DNA from: Phlebopus portentosus
Lineage: Eukaryota > Basidiomycota > Agaricomycetes > Boletales > Boletinellaceae
Length of the DNA: 64,000 nt
Direction of reading: 5' to 3'
NCBI GenBank assembly: GCA_037892935.1
Contig: JAYXKI010000013.1
Coordinates: forward strand, 1,240,001-1,304,000
In this document: piece by piece, positions 47,333 to 58,349 of the stretch
How positions within the stretch are numbered: position 1 is the first letter of the stretch
Layout: the number at the start of each line of letters is the position of its first letter
The notes under the pieces: model-generated
Databases searched by the model: none
Told to the model about the DNA's origin: nothing
Seen by the model: only the letters and a program-made list of their open reading frames with translations
Position numbers and translations under genes: made by a program

Positions 47333-47734
47333 TGGTGGGAGAACGACAAAATTGAGGCCTGGGAATAAACGTGGGCCAATTTGAAAAAAAAATCTCGCTT
47401 GCAAAAAACGCGATGTTACGGCAGTCATGCACGAGTCATGGAGGACATCTGGTATATAAAGCGTCTCTTGTGCTCATCGGTGACCGCTCACTCTCCTCCT
47501 CCCTCCCTGCCAAAGTCTTGCTGCCTATCTGGCGACCGGGAGAACTTCTCGGCGCTAATTTTGCCGTGTCCACATGATACCTGTCGATACGATCGGGTCG
47601 GAACGCACCATCTGTGCCACCTCAGATGTCATCTCAGGCTTCCCACCGCATCCAGCCGCAAGATAAGTACCCTAGGCTGGCCTACTCCGTATACCCACCC
47701 CCATCACTAGTCCCATAACACCACTCTCCAAGGC
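47333..47734. other. Upstream region of the coiled-coil orphan gene
   Basis: A TATATAAA-like stretch lies near 47,452 (GGTATATAAAG). Short frames here have no features. It probably holds the promoter of the gene starting at 47,735. Confidence 0.4.
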
Positions 47735-49547
47735 ATGGCCACAACCACAGCCACATATACAGTCCAAGGCAAACAGTACGACGTGGAAGCTCTGCATAGC
47801 GACAGTAAGTTGCTCTCGATGCATGTCGGGATGCCCAGTCATGTCAATTGTTTTAGGCGAAATAGGACGAAACGCTCAAATATCCGTCGAAAAGGCCATG
47901 GCAAGAGCTGAAAGCTGCCCGGACGATGATGCGTCGACAGGTGCTGCGATTGCACTGTTTGATTTGGCGAAGGTTCGGAAGGAGCTGAAAGCGGATAACG
48001 CTAAACTCTCGGAGAGACTCACAGGTACGGACGCGCAACTCGCCAGCGTGCTCGCGCAACTCGCCAGCGTGCGGGCGGAACTCGCAATCGTGCGGAAGGA
48101 CCAAGAGGCGCAAGGGTCGCAAATGGCTGAGGACCGTCAGGATCTCAGGGCCAAGTTGGAGATCGTAGAGAACAGATTGGTGGAATACTCATGCGTCTCA
48201 CAGGACGTGGAGGAATATATCGTGTACGGCGTATGTGATTTATTTTCGGAGGAGAGGATTTACATTTACAAAGCTTTTTAGAGGAAGGGGGTCTATTTCC
48301 ACATGCTACGGAGGCAGCTGATTGACGGAATCCGACTGACATTCACATGGGGCGCGTACCTTTTCCTTAACGAGTTTATTCGGTTCTTCCTTGAACCAGA
48401 ACCAGAACCAGACGTGAGCGGCATCAAGAACTGGACCTTGTCTAAGCTATGGCTTTCCCCAATAAAGGCCGATCCTCCCAAGGAGGTGCCCAAGCCTGCG
48501 CCACCGAAGTCACCCTCCGGCAGTTATGCGCATGTTGCGCGGGCGAGTGTCTCATCCGCATCCGCCATCTCAGATGTTACGTCTCCCTCCGGTTCCGCTA
48601 GTTCTAAGAGCAAGCACCTCCCTGGTTCAGCTATTGCTAAAAACGCGCCCATAGGCTTTTCCAAGCCTGCCAGGTCGCTCGTCGTCTCAGAAGGCTCAAC
48701 CATGCCGGACGCTGAGTCGCGGGTTGTGCCTACGGAGCAGCATCATGCTCGGTACTTTCGACACTTCAATAGGCGTGGCAGAATAGGACCCGAGGAATGG
48801 ACGGAATTTTGGGATAATAAGCTTGCTCGGTATGGTGTGGACATGATAGCTACGAGCGTCGCGGCAGAGTCTAACAACCGCCAGAAGGGTAAGGACAAGC
48901 CTAGGGACAGAAAAAGTAAACGCACGTTCCAACCGGATCAGTTCGATTATTGGCGGCTAGCAATGTGGCAATTTATGGATCTTCTCAAGGAGGATTTGTA
49001 TGGGCATCCGACGCGGTCACAGACACCGACGCTGACGTCGACGTCGGCGGCGTCGAGGCTGGCGAAGCTTCCTTTCCATAAGAAGAAGGGCAAGGAGGAG
49101 AGGGACAAGGAGGAGAGGGAGAAGGAGAAGAGGGAGAGGGAGAAGAGGGAGGAGGAGGAGGAGGCGGAGAGGAAGAAAACTCGGGAGCGGTTCTCCGTAG
49201 AATGGGTCAATTTTGCGAGGAGGGTCTATAACAAACACGCCAAGGGTTTCACGCGAGAAAGAAAGAAATGGGTGCTCGACCGTGTGGTTTTTGCCAGAGT
49301 GCTTCTCTCAAACGGCAAATATTTCCAAGCTGTCTGTATTGACGTCGATCAACTGCGAGAACTTGGAAACGAAGCGGTCCATAACATCGCGTTTCCCCTG
49401 GAGGTCGACAGAGGCGAGGATCACGACTGGATAGCGGCTATTGACCAAGTGGACAATCTGCCCCGAGTTGACAATCCGGCGACTGCACAATTGGCACTAC
49501 ATTTTGCGTACAAGCTCATGAAAAATCCCCACGCGATTCCTGATTAG
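47735..49547 (+). CDS. Coiled-coil protein of unknown family, intact
   Basis: Three exons (47735-47804, 47857-48230, 48282-49547) join in phase to 569 residues. The start MATTTATYTVQGKQYDVEAL is followed by a predicted coiled coil at about 60-130, with an internal duplication (TDAQLASVLAQLASVRAELA). Residues about 150-175 (GIRLTFTWGAYLFLNEFIRF) are hydrophobic and could be amphipathic or a membrane stretch, then comes EPEPEP. The middle is a Ser/Pro/Ala-rich linker. A block HARYFRHFNRRGRIGPEEWT then EFWDNKLARYGVDMIATS precedes a very charged run (KEERDKEEREKEKREREKRE). A folded-looking C-terminus follows (VEWVNFARRVYNKHAKGFTR, FARVLLSNGKYFQAVCIDVD). No known domain is recognised. It lies between two inverted coiled-coil pseudogenes but is not obviously a copy of them. 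Confidence 0.7.
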
Positions 49548-49849
49548 TTTGTGGAAGGTTCGTTGCAGACGTGCAATACTCGATCTCTTCTGACCATCCC
49601 TTCTACGTTTTCCGATGGCAGGAAGTATGATCGGTGGGGGGCGAAATAACGTCTTTCCGCTTTCTCTGATTCTACTATGGTCTCTCGTTGGATTCATTTT
49701 ACCTTGTAGCTACCCCGTTGACTTGATCTTTCACTATGATAAGTAAATGGGATTCATGCATTGTATTGGCTCTATGACTATGCATCGGTCCTGGAGATTT
49801 GCCTAGCTTGTTCAGTTCTAATATGTATAATCATTTCAACGATCAGCAG

Positions 49850-51760
49850 CATGCAGGAGAAGTTCACCGAGGTTTACTCTGAATACGTTAGGATGCAATG
49901 CGAATTGGTCAAGAAATGGTATTCGTACTCTTGCTGGAGTTATTGCTGCATTTGAAGAAGAAGTATGTTGACTCCTTTTTACATTGATCACTGGCATTAA
50001 TTTCAATTTGGGTCCCAGTTATCGGGAAGCAAGAGATCGAGCGACCTACAGCAAGTCCAGTTTGCGACTCAGGTCTCTCGAGCACTCACAAACAGCGGCG
50101 TTTCTCTGGTAAAGCTTCAAAACGCGAAGAATGACGAAGAGAACCTGAAGCGAGAGAACGTTCTATAGAGCTGGCAGCTTGACGATACTCGCAAATCAAA
50201 GGTCTCCTCAAGGAACTGGATCGATTACAGGACGCGCCGCTGCCTTCAGATGAAGGTTTACAGATTAGTTGACAGTAAACGAACATGGCTCTATTGGGTT
50301 AGGTCCGCGAGATTTCGGCAAGAATGGAAAATTCTGAACAGAAGTACAAGGCACGAATGGAGGACGATCAGAATAGGTTATCCGCGAGGTGCACGAAACA
50401 ATCACAGCGTTCTGAAGATGTCTTCTACGTTACTATCCATCATGGCACGCGGAGTATTCGTCGAAGGCCCGATAACCTCTCATGAAGGCCGATATAAGTC
50501 GAACGCACTCACTTACGAGAACGGGCCGATGAGCTTGTCAAGTAGGCACAAATGAATCGAGAAAGATTACCGTTTATGAGCGAGGTACGTCCTCGAACAC
50601 TATCACGACTGGTGCCATATCACAATCAACTGACGAAGACGGCTCGGAGCAGGACTTCAAGGCTGAACTTGCCGAGCCTCGGTGAGCTTGACCGTATTTA
50701 TTAGTGTTCGCTGATCACTGTCTTCCACGGCATGACGCAGAGCTGCACCCAAGTCTGCCGGAGGTGATCTCGCCATGTGCAGCAATTCCAGGAAATTAGT
50801 CAAGCCAGTGAAACTGCTTTTCAAGCACTGCCCGCCGCGCATGACGGGTATAGGGTATCGGTCGAGGCCCAGATCACTAAAGTTGAGGTACGGGAAGCTC
50901 ATTTGCCCTCTGCATCATATATGTATATTCATTATTTTTAAGGTGAACGGAAGGGGCTTGAGGAGAAAAATGTCTTCTCTGCAGGATGATATCGCTCGAC
51001 TTGCCGAGAAGAGCGGTGAGCTTCAACGGCCGCTCGAAGAGTATGTGATCATGCACTCAGGACAAGAAGATGCTGGAAGACATTTGTTGGTATCGCCAAT
51101 GCCGAGAGGAGCTCTCTCAGTGATCGGGCGTCTCCTGAGAACAAGGTGCCGGAACAGACGGAACGGGCCAAGGCAGGTCTTCCTAAGATTTCAGGGGTAG
51201 GGCTGGACTTACCCACTATATAAGACTGCCGAAGAGGAGTATTCTCGCAAAACCGTCGCTCATACCGGGTCGCTCAAGGTCGTGGACTGTCTCAAGGAGC
51301 TCAGAAAGGTGTGGGTCTCGTTACATGAGAAGATGATCCAGGCTGCGACTGCTCAGGCCAAGTCGACTGCATCGGAAAATAATTGGAACCAGCAGCGAGA
51401 AGTCTTCTACAAGGAGATCGTGGATCTCAGAGCTCGGTAAGCACTGTCGTTCTACGCTCCTCCTCGTACCTTCCTTGAGCAAGAGTCACGTTGCAAGGAC
51501 CTCGCGGCACATAATGGCCCACCTCACCAGCGCCCGGAGTCCGTCAGCTCACAGGCCTCTCGCGTACGTCAAGCAGCGGATTCAAAGCGAACGTGTCGGC
51601 GTCGGGTGGCCCTATGACGGAGATGCGGTGTGTGCTGTCCTACCTACGCAAGGAGAAGGACATTGTTGACTTCAAGTAGAACTCTCCGGAAAGGGGAATA
51701 CACGACAAAGGCCCATAGATTGATAATCTCGACGAGTCTCTTGAGGAAGAACGGCACTCT
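49850..51760 (+). pseudogene. Inverted, broken copy of the coiled-coil gene
   Basis: Plus-strand pieces match the minus-strand gene at 42.7-46 kb at DNA level. GACGGCTCGGAGCAGGACTT at 50,640 pairs with GACGGCTCAGAGCAGGAACT; the following GTGAGCTTGACCGTATTT intron pairs with GTAAGTTTGACCGTATTT. MSSLQDDIARLAEKSGELQR at about 50,970 pairs with LSSVQDEITRLSTQNGDFLQ. EEEYSRKTVAHTGS at 51,225 and MIQAATAQAK near 51,332 pair with EEKYSREL and TIQAETAQAN. Stops and frame changes occur throughout, for example TAG near 50,166. It starts near QEKFTEVYSEYVRMQCELVK at about 49,855. It is more decayed than its partner. Confidence 0.7.
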
Positions 51761-53380
51761 TAGATGTACGCCAGTAACGTTTTGCTTATCCTTATCATAA
51801 ATTTATTCTGCCTTATTCTTCAACGCAAATCATAAGAAGAAAAGGCCACGAAATTCCTAAAATTCCCCATTGATTCTTCAGAATATTAAAAGCCAACAGA
51901 CATTAACACAGCGGGCAGAATTCTGTTTCTGAGCCGCTTAAATAGGAAACAGAATTGGAAAGCTCGCCTCTGATTGGCTGGATTCCAGTTCCGGATCAAG
52001 TTTTTGAGGCTCGGAAAAAGGGTTTTGCCCCAGGTGTAATGCATAGCAGAAGCGCGTGTGTGAGTAGGTTGAAGCACGCGCCGATCACCTTCCAAAAACG
52101 GAACATTTCGATCGAGAATTGGTAGTTGTGCATTGCTATTGCATAAATCAAGGCGCATCAAATGTGGTAGAAGGATTTAGGACTATGTAGTACTTCTATT
52201 CGAGATAAGAATAGGCAAGATTAATCTCTGGAGTCACGTGCAGCAATAAGGAAAGGTGGTTAAAAGCACAGAAAATCGATACAAGCTAGGTCTTCAGTAA
52301 TATTTGATACTAAGCAATTGTCATGTCTATAGCATGTCCGTATACAGAATCACATCGCCTGAAAGCTTTTGTGTCAGAATCGGACGGCAAATCCAGGAAA
52401 AAATATCACCTTTAAAGCATCCCTTCATACCATCTCCGTGCTTTCTTGACGCCGAGCAGAAGATCTGTCGAAGATATGAAAAAACCAGGCCATTGTATGG
52501 CCAATGGCTTCAAAGAACATGCTGCAGAAACGGCCGTAGCCGTAGAAGCTGGCTTCGTCATCCATCTGAGAGATAACAGGCGCGAGTAGTTGTCAATACA
52601 ACGTAGAGACGTAGAAAAATGCAAAGGACTCGTGTACGGACTGGATAATGCTAAGCAGTACTAAGTCTCGTGTCAGGTGCAGCTATCGAAAAGATGCATG
52701 TATCTCACCTTGGAGTTGTCGGTCCGGAAATGTGAAGCAAATTTAGGATGATTGACGGTATAATGAGGATGCAAAGAACGATAGTAGGGTGCAGTAGATC
52801 AAGCAAGCTCAACGTAGAAATGAATGAAGTCTATTAGAAAACCTCGTTCAGCTCGCAACGTCGATCAGAACATATATGGTCACTTGCCGAGCAACATATA
52901 TCACGTCGATCGACCAGTTAGATGTAAACATTCGAGCCCATCTAACTCCCGGTCCCGAGAGACTTGGCGTCAGTCACGTGACCTAGTTCTTTCCACCTTC
53001 ACTCACATTCACGATCGGTGTTCAAGAAGCATTTTCCATGGTTCCGTGCTTCCATCATCCCCGTTCGGCGCTCAGGGGAAGGAAAGCCGTCAATCATGCC
53101 GTCCACATGTTCGGCGAGACTGAGACCCAAAAGCAACCGTGGTTCCATCCTGAGGTTTGGCGCTTACCACGTGACCTAAACTTTCCAACTTTGTCGCCGA
53201 CACTCCCATTCAGGCTAATCCATTCTATCTATACATGTATATATAGTTCGCGGGTATATGTCACGTGTCCTGAACTCAGCCCCCTCCGAACTCCAGCCAG
53301 CGAATTCGTTGCAAGACCCATCCAGCAGGTCTGGACGTACTATTTGTAGATAATTCCATAAGAAAGCCGGTCCAGCCGGT
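51761..53380. other. Gene-poor stretch
   Basis: No supported gene. Short frames at 51,886-52,161, 52,304-52,576 and 52,824-53,123 lack features. A CACGTGACCTA motif followed by CTTTCCA occurs near 52,976 and again near 53,170. Confidence 0.4.
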
Positions 53381-53741
53381 CCTTTCGGCTCCTCTTCCAC
53401 ACTATCGCCTGCCGTATTCGCCCCCGCTCGCAGGTAGGGCAGCAAGTAATGACGAGGCAGGTGCATCTAGGATGGCAGCTGCAGCGGCAGTTACACACAT
53501 CTCGACAGTATGGCGAGCCATTCCTGTCCACAGAATTCGTCTGCCATTTCCCTTTTCTGCTTTTAGCTGATCTCGAGGACTCTTGTAACTTATTCCGAGA
53601 TCCTCTGCGTGACGAGTGCAACCCCTTGCTTTCAGTTCGGTAATCTGGTGCCAAAGAGGGATTCCGCATATGATGTGCAGCAACTTCTTCCTACTAGCCA
53701 CGGGTTGGAATTTCCACGTTGATCATGTCTCAGCCGTAACC
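53381..53741 (-). pseudogene. Detached tail of the membrane-protein gene
   Basis: Read on the minus strand, this tract matches the C-terminal tail of the paralogue at 56,440-56,740. GTTGCTGCACATCATATGCG matches ATTGCTGCACATCACAAAAT, and CTCGTCATTACTTG and GTGTGGAAGAGGA are shared. It lies just beyond the stop of the gene at 53,920-55,360, on the far side of a MITE, and contains stops and shifts. The homologous tail therefore no longer belongs to the protein. Confidence 0.65.
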
Positions 53742-53923
53742 TAAGGCTGCGTTCGGTGCTAGTCGCGGCCTTGGAGTCCACGCGGCTCTTGGCCCTGGTA
53801 ACAGGCAGTCATGCAGGTAAAGATGGCAGGAAAGTGACAGCCAAGAGCTACGACTTGGCCAAAACCATCTTTTTTTGCAGGTTCGTGACTAAGAGACTGC
53901 GGCTAGTACCGAACACAGCCTAA
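53742..53923. mobile_element. PIF/Harbinger-like MITE with TAA target duplication
   Basis: A 176-bp element (53,745-53,920) is flanked by TAA on both sides. Its ends are GGCTGCGTTCGGTGCTAG and CTAGTACCGAACACAGCC, inverted repeats of about 26 bp with four mismatches. A 3-bp TAA/TTA duplication and a GGCTGYGTTCGG end are typical of PIF/Harbinger MITEs. It has no coding capacity. Confidence 0.85.
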
Positions 53924-55360
53924 GAATACGACGGTTGTTGCATCTCCTGTTCATGGAGTCTCTGCGATCCAGAAGGCGCTGTCAGATGATGTAATCCAAC
54001 TGCTTTGACAGGCTCTTTCGTAGAGTGTTGACATGCAGGTTCGCGTATCATTCCATTCGTGTCGGAAGACGATAAAGGAAGTGTTACTTCCATTCTCTCA
54101 AGCACCTCTGTTCCATCACGCTCCGCCTGTTGGCCAGTCATTGCGTCTGAGTGAAAAGCTGATGACTGAATATTTGCTTCGTCGCCTTCAAATGATTCTT
54201 GCTCCGTAGTATGGGACACCAAGCCCTGCTCCTGGCGATCATCCATGCCATTCGCGTGAGGACGCAATGGATGAGGTATTTCCTCTACCACCAGAAGATA
54301 GCGCAACCAGTCGACTTGGTATCTCACGGCAATGACTTTAGCAAGACTAGTTACAGGAACAACCAGAAGGGCCATCGCCGAGATCTGTCCTGGGCCCCAA
54401 ACGAACTGTCGCATACCCACGGAATAGTTCCGTGTAATAGTTAGCTCAGTATTCATGACGAGAATCGACCAAACGATGACTACAGCGGAAATATTCGCGA
54501 TCCACTCGGATCTACTGGCTTGCCCTCCAGCGTGCGGAGCGTTCCTGCCTCTTTGTCGGATTACGAGAGGCCTGTCTGCGAGTCTCTGCTGAGCTGTATC
54601 ACGCATTCCCATATTACCATCCTCTCTCCTCCTCGCTCGCCTAAACATCTGAGATGCGGACCCAAAAATTCGATTCCGGCGCTCGCAGATTCCATAGTCA
54701 TACAACGTGATCGAGAGAAATGCCACCAGCTGCATGATGAGAAGGATGATCCCGACTACCTGACCCGTACGTAATACGTGGAATTCCTTGAAGAGGACCA
54801 TTACTGCACTCGAGTTGCACTCCGGCAGTGAACCAAAGGATTTCGCGGAAATGAGTATTGCTAGGCGACATAATAAGAGGAGAATAGTGTGGCCGAAGAA
54901 GACGATCTCAAAAAGAGGCATTCGCCTCCCGAGATGCCAAAACCACGGGGTTGCAAGGTAGGCAGTTGTCCAGGACAGTGACAGAAGGTACATGATTACA
55001 ACCGCGTCATTCAACGTCAGTTCCGGATGGCCCTTGAAGCCCAGGATAAGCGCAATTAGGGCATAAGAGATGCCGTACAGCAGGCAAGTCCAGAGTGCTG
55101 AGATGATGTTTTCGAACGTCGGCCCGAACATCACTAAAAGAGCTGCCCAGGACACAGTCATAAAATGTTTAAAATCGCACTTGTTTCTTTACTGACCGTA
55201 GATGAACGTTTGCGTGTAGAACGAGATGCGCACACCGAGACCAACGATGTCGCGATTTGCCTGGGGAAGCATAGATCAGACCAAAATCATTTATCCGGGG
55301 TGGAAGTGGATGTGCTCATACCTCTGGCGACCGACACTCTGATTCTAATAGCAAATACAT
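53920..55360 (-). CDS. Multi-span membrane protein, lineage-specific, open copy
   Basis: Exon 1 (55360-55322, MYLLLESECRSPE) joins ANRDIVGLGVRISFYTQTFI, a motif at the N-terminus of a common fungal family of uncharacterised seven-span proteins, then after a GTCAGT...GGCAG intron ALLVMFGPTFENI. Further spans read LWTCLLYGISYALIALILGF, LNDAVVIMYLLSLSWTTAYL, MPLFEIVFFGHTILLLLCRL, GQVVGIILLIMQLVAFLSIT, WIANISAVVIVWSILVMNTE and ISAMALLVVPVTSLAKVIAV. A basic loop follows the fifth span, and the hydrophilic tail contains DDRQEQ. The stop lies exactly at the MITE junction. Function unknown. The nearby copy at 56.1-58 kb shares all these motifs. Confidence 0.7.
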
Positions 55361-56066
55361 CTATGTTGTTTCGTTTCAAATACGGCGAGCTTTATGTCTT
55401 TGGAGAAATGTACAGTCCAGAACTGATAGAGAATGGTATCCAGATATCCAGTGGTTCAGTACGTTGACGAGCTTCTTTTCCGTCGTCGAGAGAAGCACGA
55501 AACTTGAGACACGTGCATTCATAAACCCTAACCCGATCCACTCTCAGATTTTCAAATTATGTAATGACGCTACCATTGCTGCCAATATCAATGTTTCAAA
55601 CAAACAGCTTAAGCTGTAGTTTCGTCTCGATGCCACCTTAGCCTGCTACGTGTCTGACTTTCTTCGTAATAATCAGAGGAATCGCGCCGGAGACCATCGT
55701 CAAAAATGGTTGACCGTCGTGGCTTTTGGTTGTTCTCCACACCAAGCCATCCATGGTATCACCCAGACGATCGGCTCGTTTGGGCACGCTCCCGCAGGCG
55801 TCCACAACGTCTTCTACCCCGGGCCGCGCAAGTGATTCCGGATCCTCCAACTGGCTGGTCAACGACCGGTACGGAAACCTGAGTACCGGGACCGCCGTCT
55901 GGTCTTCCTCGCTTTTGTACTCCCATCAAAATTATATTTCAGCCGATCCTTAGTTATAAAGAACGGCCCGTCGCATTCCAAGCAGTGTGCTCTCCTACTC
56001 AGTATCGGTGTCTTCAGTCTCCTCTGATATTTTTACTTCAAGCGGTTAGGTCCGTGGACATACTTA
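55361..56066. other. Intergenic region between membrane-gene copies
   Basis: No supported gene. It must hold the promoter of the 53.9-55.4 kb gene and the 3' end of the next copy. Confidence 0.45.
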
Positions 56067-58030
56067 TCATTCTTCAGGTGCAGTGAAGAAGGTAGTCGTG
56101 GACGACCTTGGCGAACATGTATCGGAACAGGGTGAAGAAGGCATCAGTCTTATTTGCTGCACCGTTTCATTCACCTCCGAGTGGGCCAATGTCTCTTGAC
56201 TAATTGGAGCTTGGTGTTCCTCCAGTTCGCGCGGCAGCCAATCAGTTGGTTCGATTAGTCTCGGGGGGCAATGTGTTTGATTGGCCGGTGTATTCGAAGG
56301 ATCAATGATTGGTCTGGGCGGATCATCCCTCGTATCTTCATCCTGTGTATCCCGAATAGACCGTGCGTCCCCTTCGTTGTCACGCCGGGGAACCTGTTCT
56401 TCCGACTTCATTTGGTCCTCTTCCACACCGTCGCCTGCCACATTTGGAGCCCTCTCCTCGAAAGGAACAAGTAATGACGAGTCGGGTGTACATCGGGAAG
56501 GACCAGAGCGACAAGGCTCAGTGGGCAGACGATTCGACGCCCGTCCAGGAAATCTGTCTGTCACGTTCTCGTCCGATGCGGAATCTCGAATCACGTCCTG
56601 AGCTGCTTTGCGTGGCCAGTTAAACCGTTTACTTTCGGTTTGGTCGTCCGTTGCTAATAAGCAGGGCTCCTGCATTTTGTGATGTGCAGCAATCTCCTCT
56701 GACCGGCCATAGGCTGTAACTTCCGTCGTACCTTGATCAAGAGCCTCAACCGTACCGCAAGTGCGTGGTGATTGTCCATCTAGTATTTGCAATCCAGGAA
56801 GCGGTGTTAGATGAGGTGATTCGACGGGTTCGACAGGCTCTGTAGTACAGGGCTGACATGGGTCTAGCGCTACCCCTTCGTGGGAAGCCGATGACGGAGA
56901 ATTTGCTTGATCATCTCCCAGGAGATTGTGGCTCCTGTCGACCACCTCCAGGCAATTGTTGCTCCAGTCGATCATCCCCAAAGCCTTGCTCCTGTTGGTC
57001 AGCCCCCAAGTGCTGCTCTTGCCGATCATCTGTTCCGTTCAAGTCAGGACGCAACGAGCCAGGCATTACCCCGACCAGAGAAGGATGCGAATGGCTGATC
57101 CGGTACCTTTCTGCAAGGGTTTTTGTTAGATTGTATACTGGGACAATGAGAAGAGCCATGGCCAAGATCTGCCCTACTCCCCAAGCGAACTGTCCCATAT
57201 TCGTGAAATGGTTTTTGAGGATGGTGAACTCGGTATTTATGACTAGAACCAACCAAACGACGATCATAGTGACAATATTCGCGACTTGTTCTGGTCTTGC
57301 GGCTTGTGACTCAGTCTCCGGAGCGTGGCGACTTCCTCGTCGGATTACGACAGGCCTATCAGCAAACTGAGTCATATCACGGGTTACCATCTCAATGCCT
57401 TCTCCTTCTCCTCTCTCTCGCTTGAACATGCGAGATATGAGCCCGATAATTCCATTTCGGCGTTCGAACATTCCATAGTCATAAAACGTAATCAAGAGAA
57501 AAAGTACCAATTGCACGGTGAGGAGAATGATCCCGACTACCTGCCCGGTATGTACTACCCGGAATTCCTTGAAGAGAACCATAATTGCACTCGAGTTACA
57601 GGCCGGCAGCGAACCAAAGGATCTTGCATGCGCAAGTATCGCCAGTTCACATCCGCAAAGGAGAATAGTGTGGCCGAAAAAGACGGTCTCAAAGAGCAGC
57701 ATTCGCCTCCTGAGATGCCAAAACCTTGGTGTTGTAAGATATACAGTTGTCCAGGACAACGATAAAAGGTACATAATGACGACAGCGTCATTAAGGCTCA
57801 ATTGTGGATGGACTTTGAATCCTAGGAGAAGAGCTATCCCAGTGTACACAATCGTGGACAAAACGAGCGTCCAGAGAGACGTGTACGCTTGATCTCTGCT
57901 GAGTATGCAGGGCTGCCCACATCATTTCGCCATTAGTACATGAAACCGCGCTTGATTTTTGACTGACCACAAATTAGTGTTTGTGCGTAGAACGATATGC
58001 GCACGCCAAGACCAATTATGTCTGGGTTTG
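56067..58030 (-). pseudogene. Second membrane-protein copy, with frame breaks
   Basis: The N-terminal exon ANPDIIGLGVRISFYAQTLI at about 58,030-57,965 and a long frame from 57,895 to 56,911 repeat the spans of the neighbour (LNDAVVIMYLLSLSWTTVYL, LFETVFFGHTILL, GQVVGIILLTVQLVLFLLIT, ILAMALLIVPVYNLTKTLAE). Two faults are seen. The exon junction near 57,915 is out of phase by one base compared with the neighbour. The frame is also lost near 56,930-57,000 inside imperfect 27-bp repeats (DRQEQ, DQQEQ, DRLEQ, GRQEP), after which the tail continues in another frame to TTTFFTAPEE at 56,067. The tail (56,067-56,950) is otherwise open for about 290 codons. It could be a pseudogene or a gene with an unseen splice; the first is more likely. 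Confidence 0.55.
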
Positions 58031-58349
58031 CCTACGAAAGCATAAATCAGATCAAATCCAATCTCCAAGTAGACGGAATGCTCAGACCACTGGGTGTTGA
58101 CAGGTTTCGTCATTAAAGCTTGGCTTGGGAGGAAAATGGGTGCCGGCAAGCGCCTCCCAATAGATATCGATGTTCGACATATCAGGGTTGTTGGTGAACG
58201 GACTGTCACAGTTTGAAACTCGTACTGCCGAGCTAGAACGAAAGAACTAGCTATATAGCTTACTGGTCAAAGGGAAATCGCCGAGATCCACCCTGAGATA
58301 GATCTGATCTTCGGCACGTGATTTATAGGCTTACTGGGGACGCACGGAC

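Noticed and set aside
52970..53200. CACGTGACCTA repeat pair as a transposon end
   Set aside because: Only about 20 bases match, with no terminal repeats or duplication around them.
53920..53923. Idea that the MITE created the premature stop
   Set aside because: Removing the element and one TAA copy still leaves TAG in frame, so causation is not shown.
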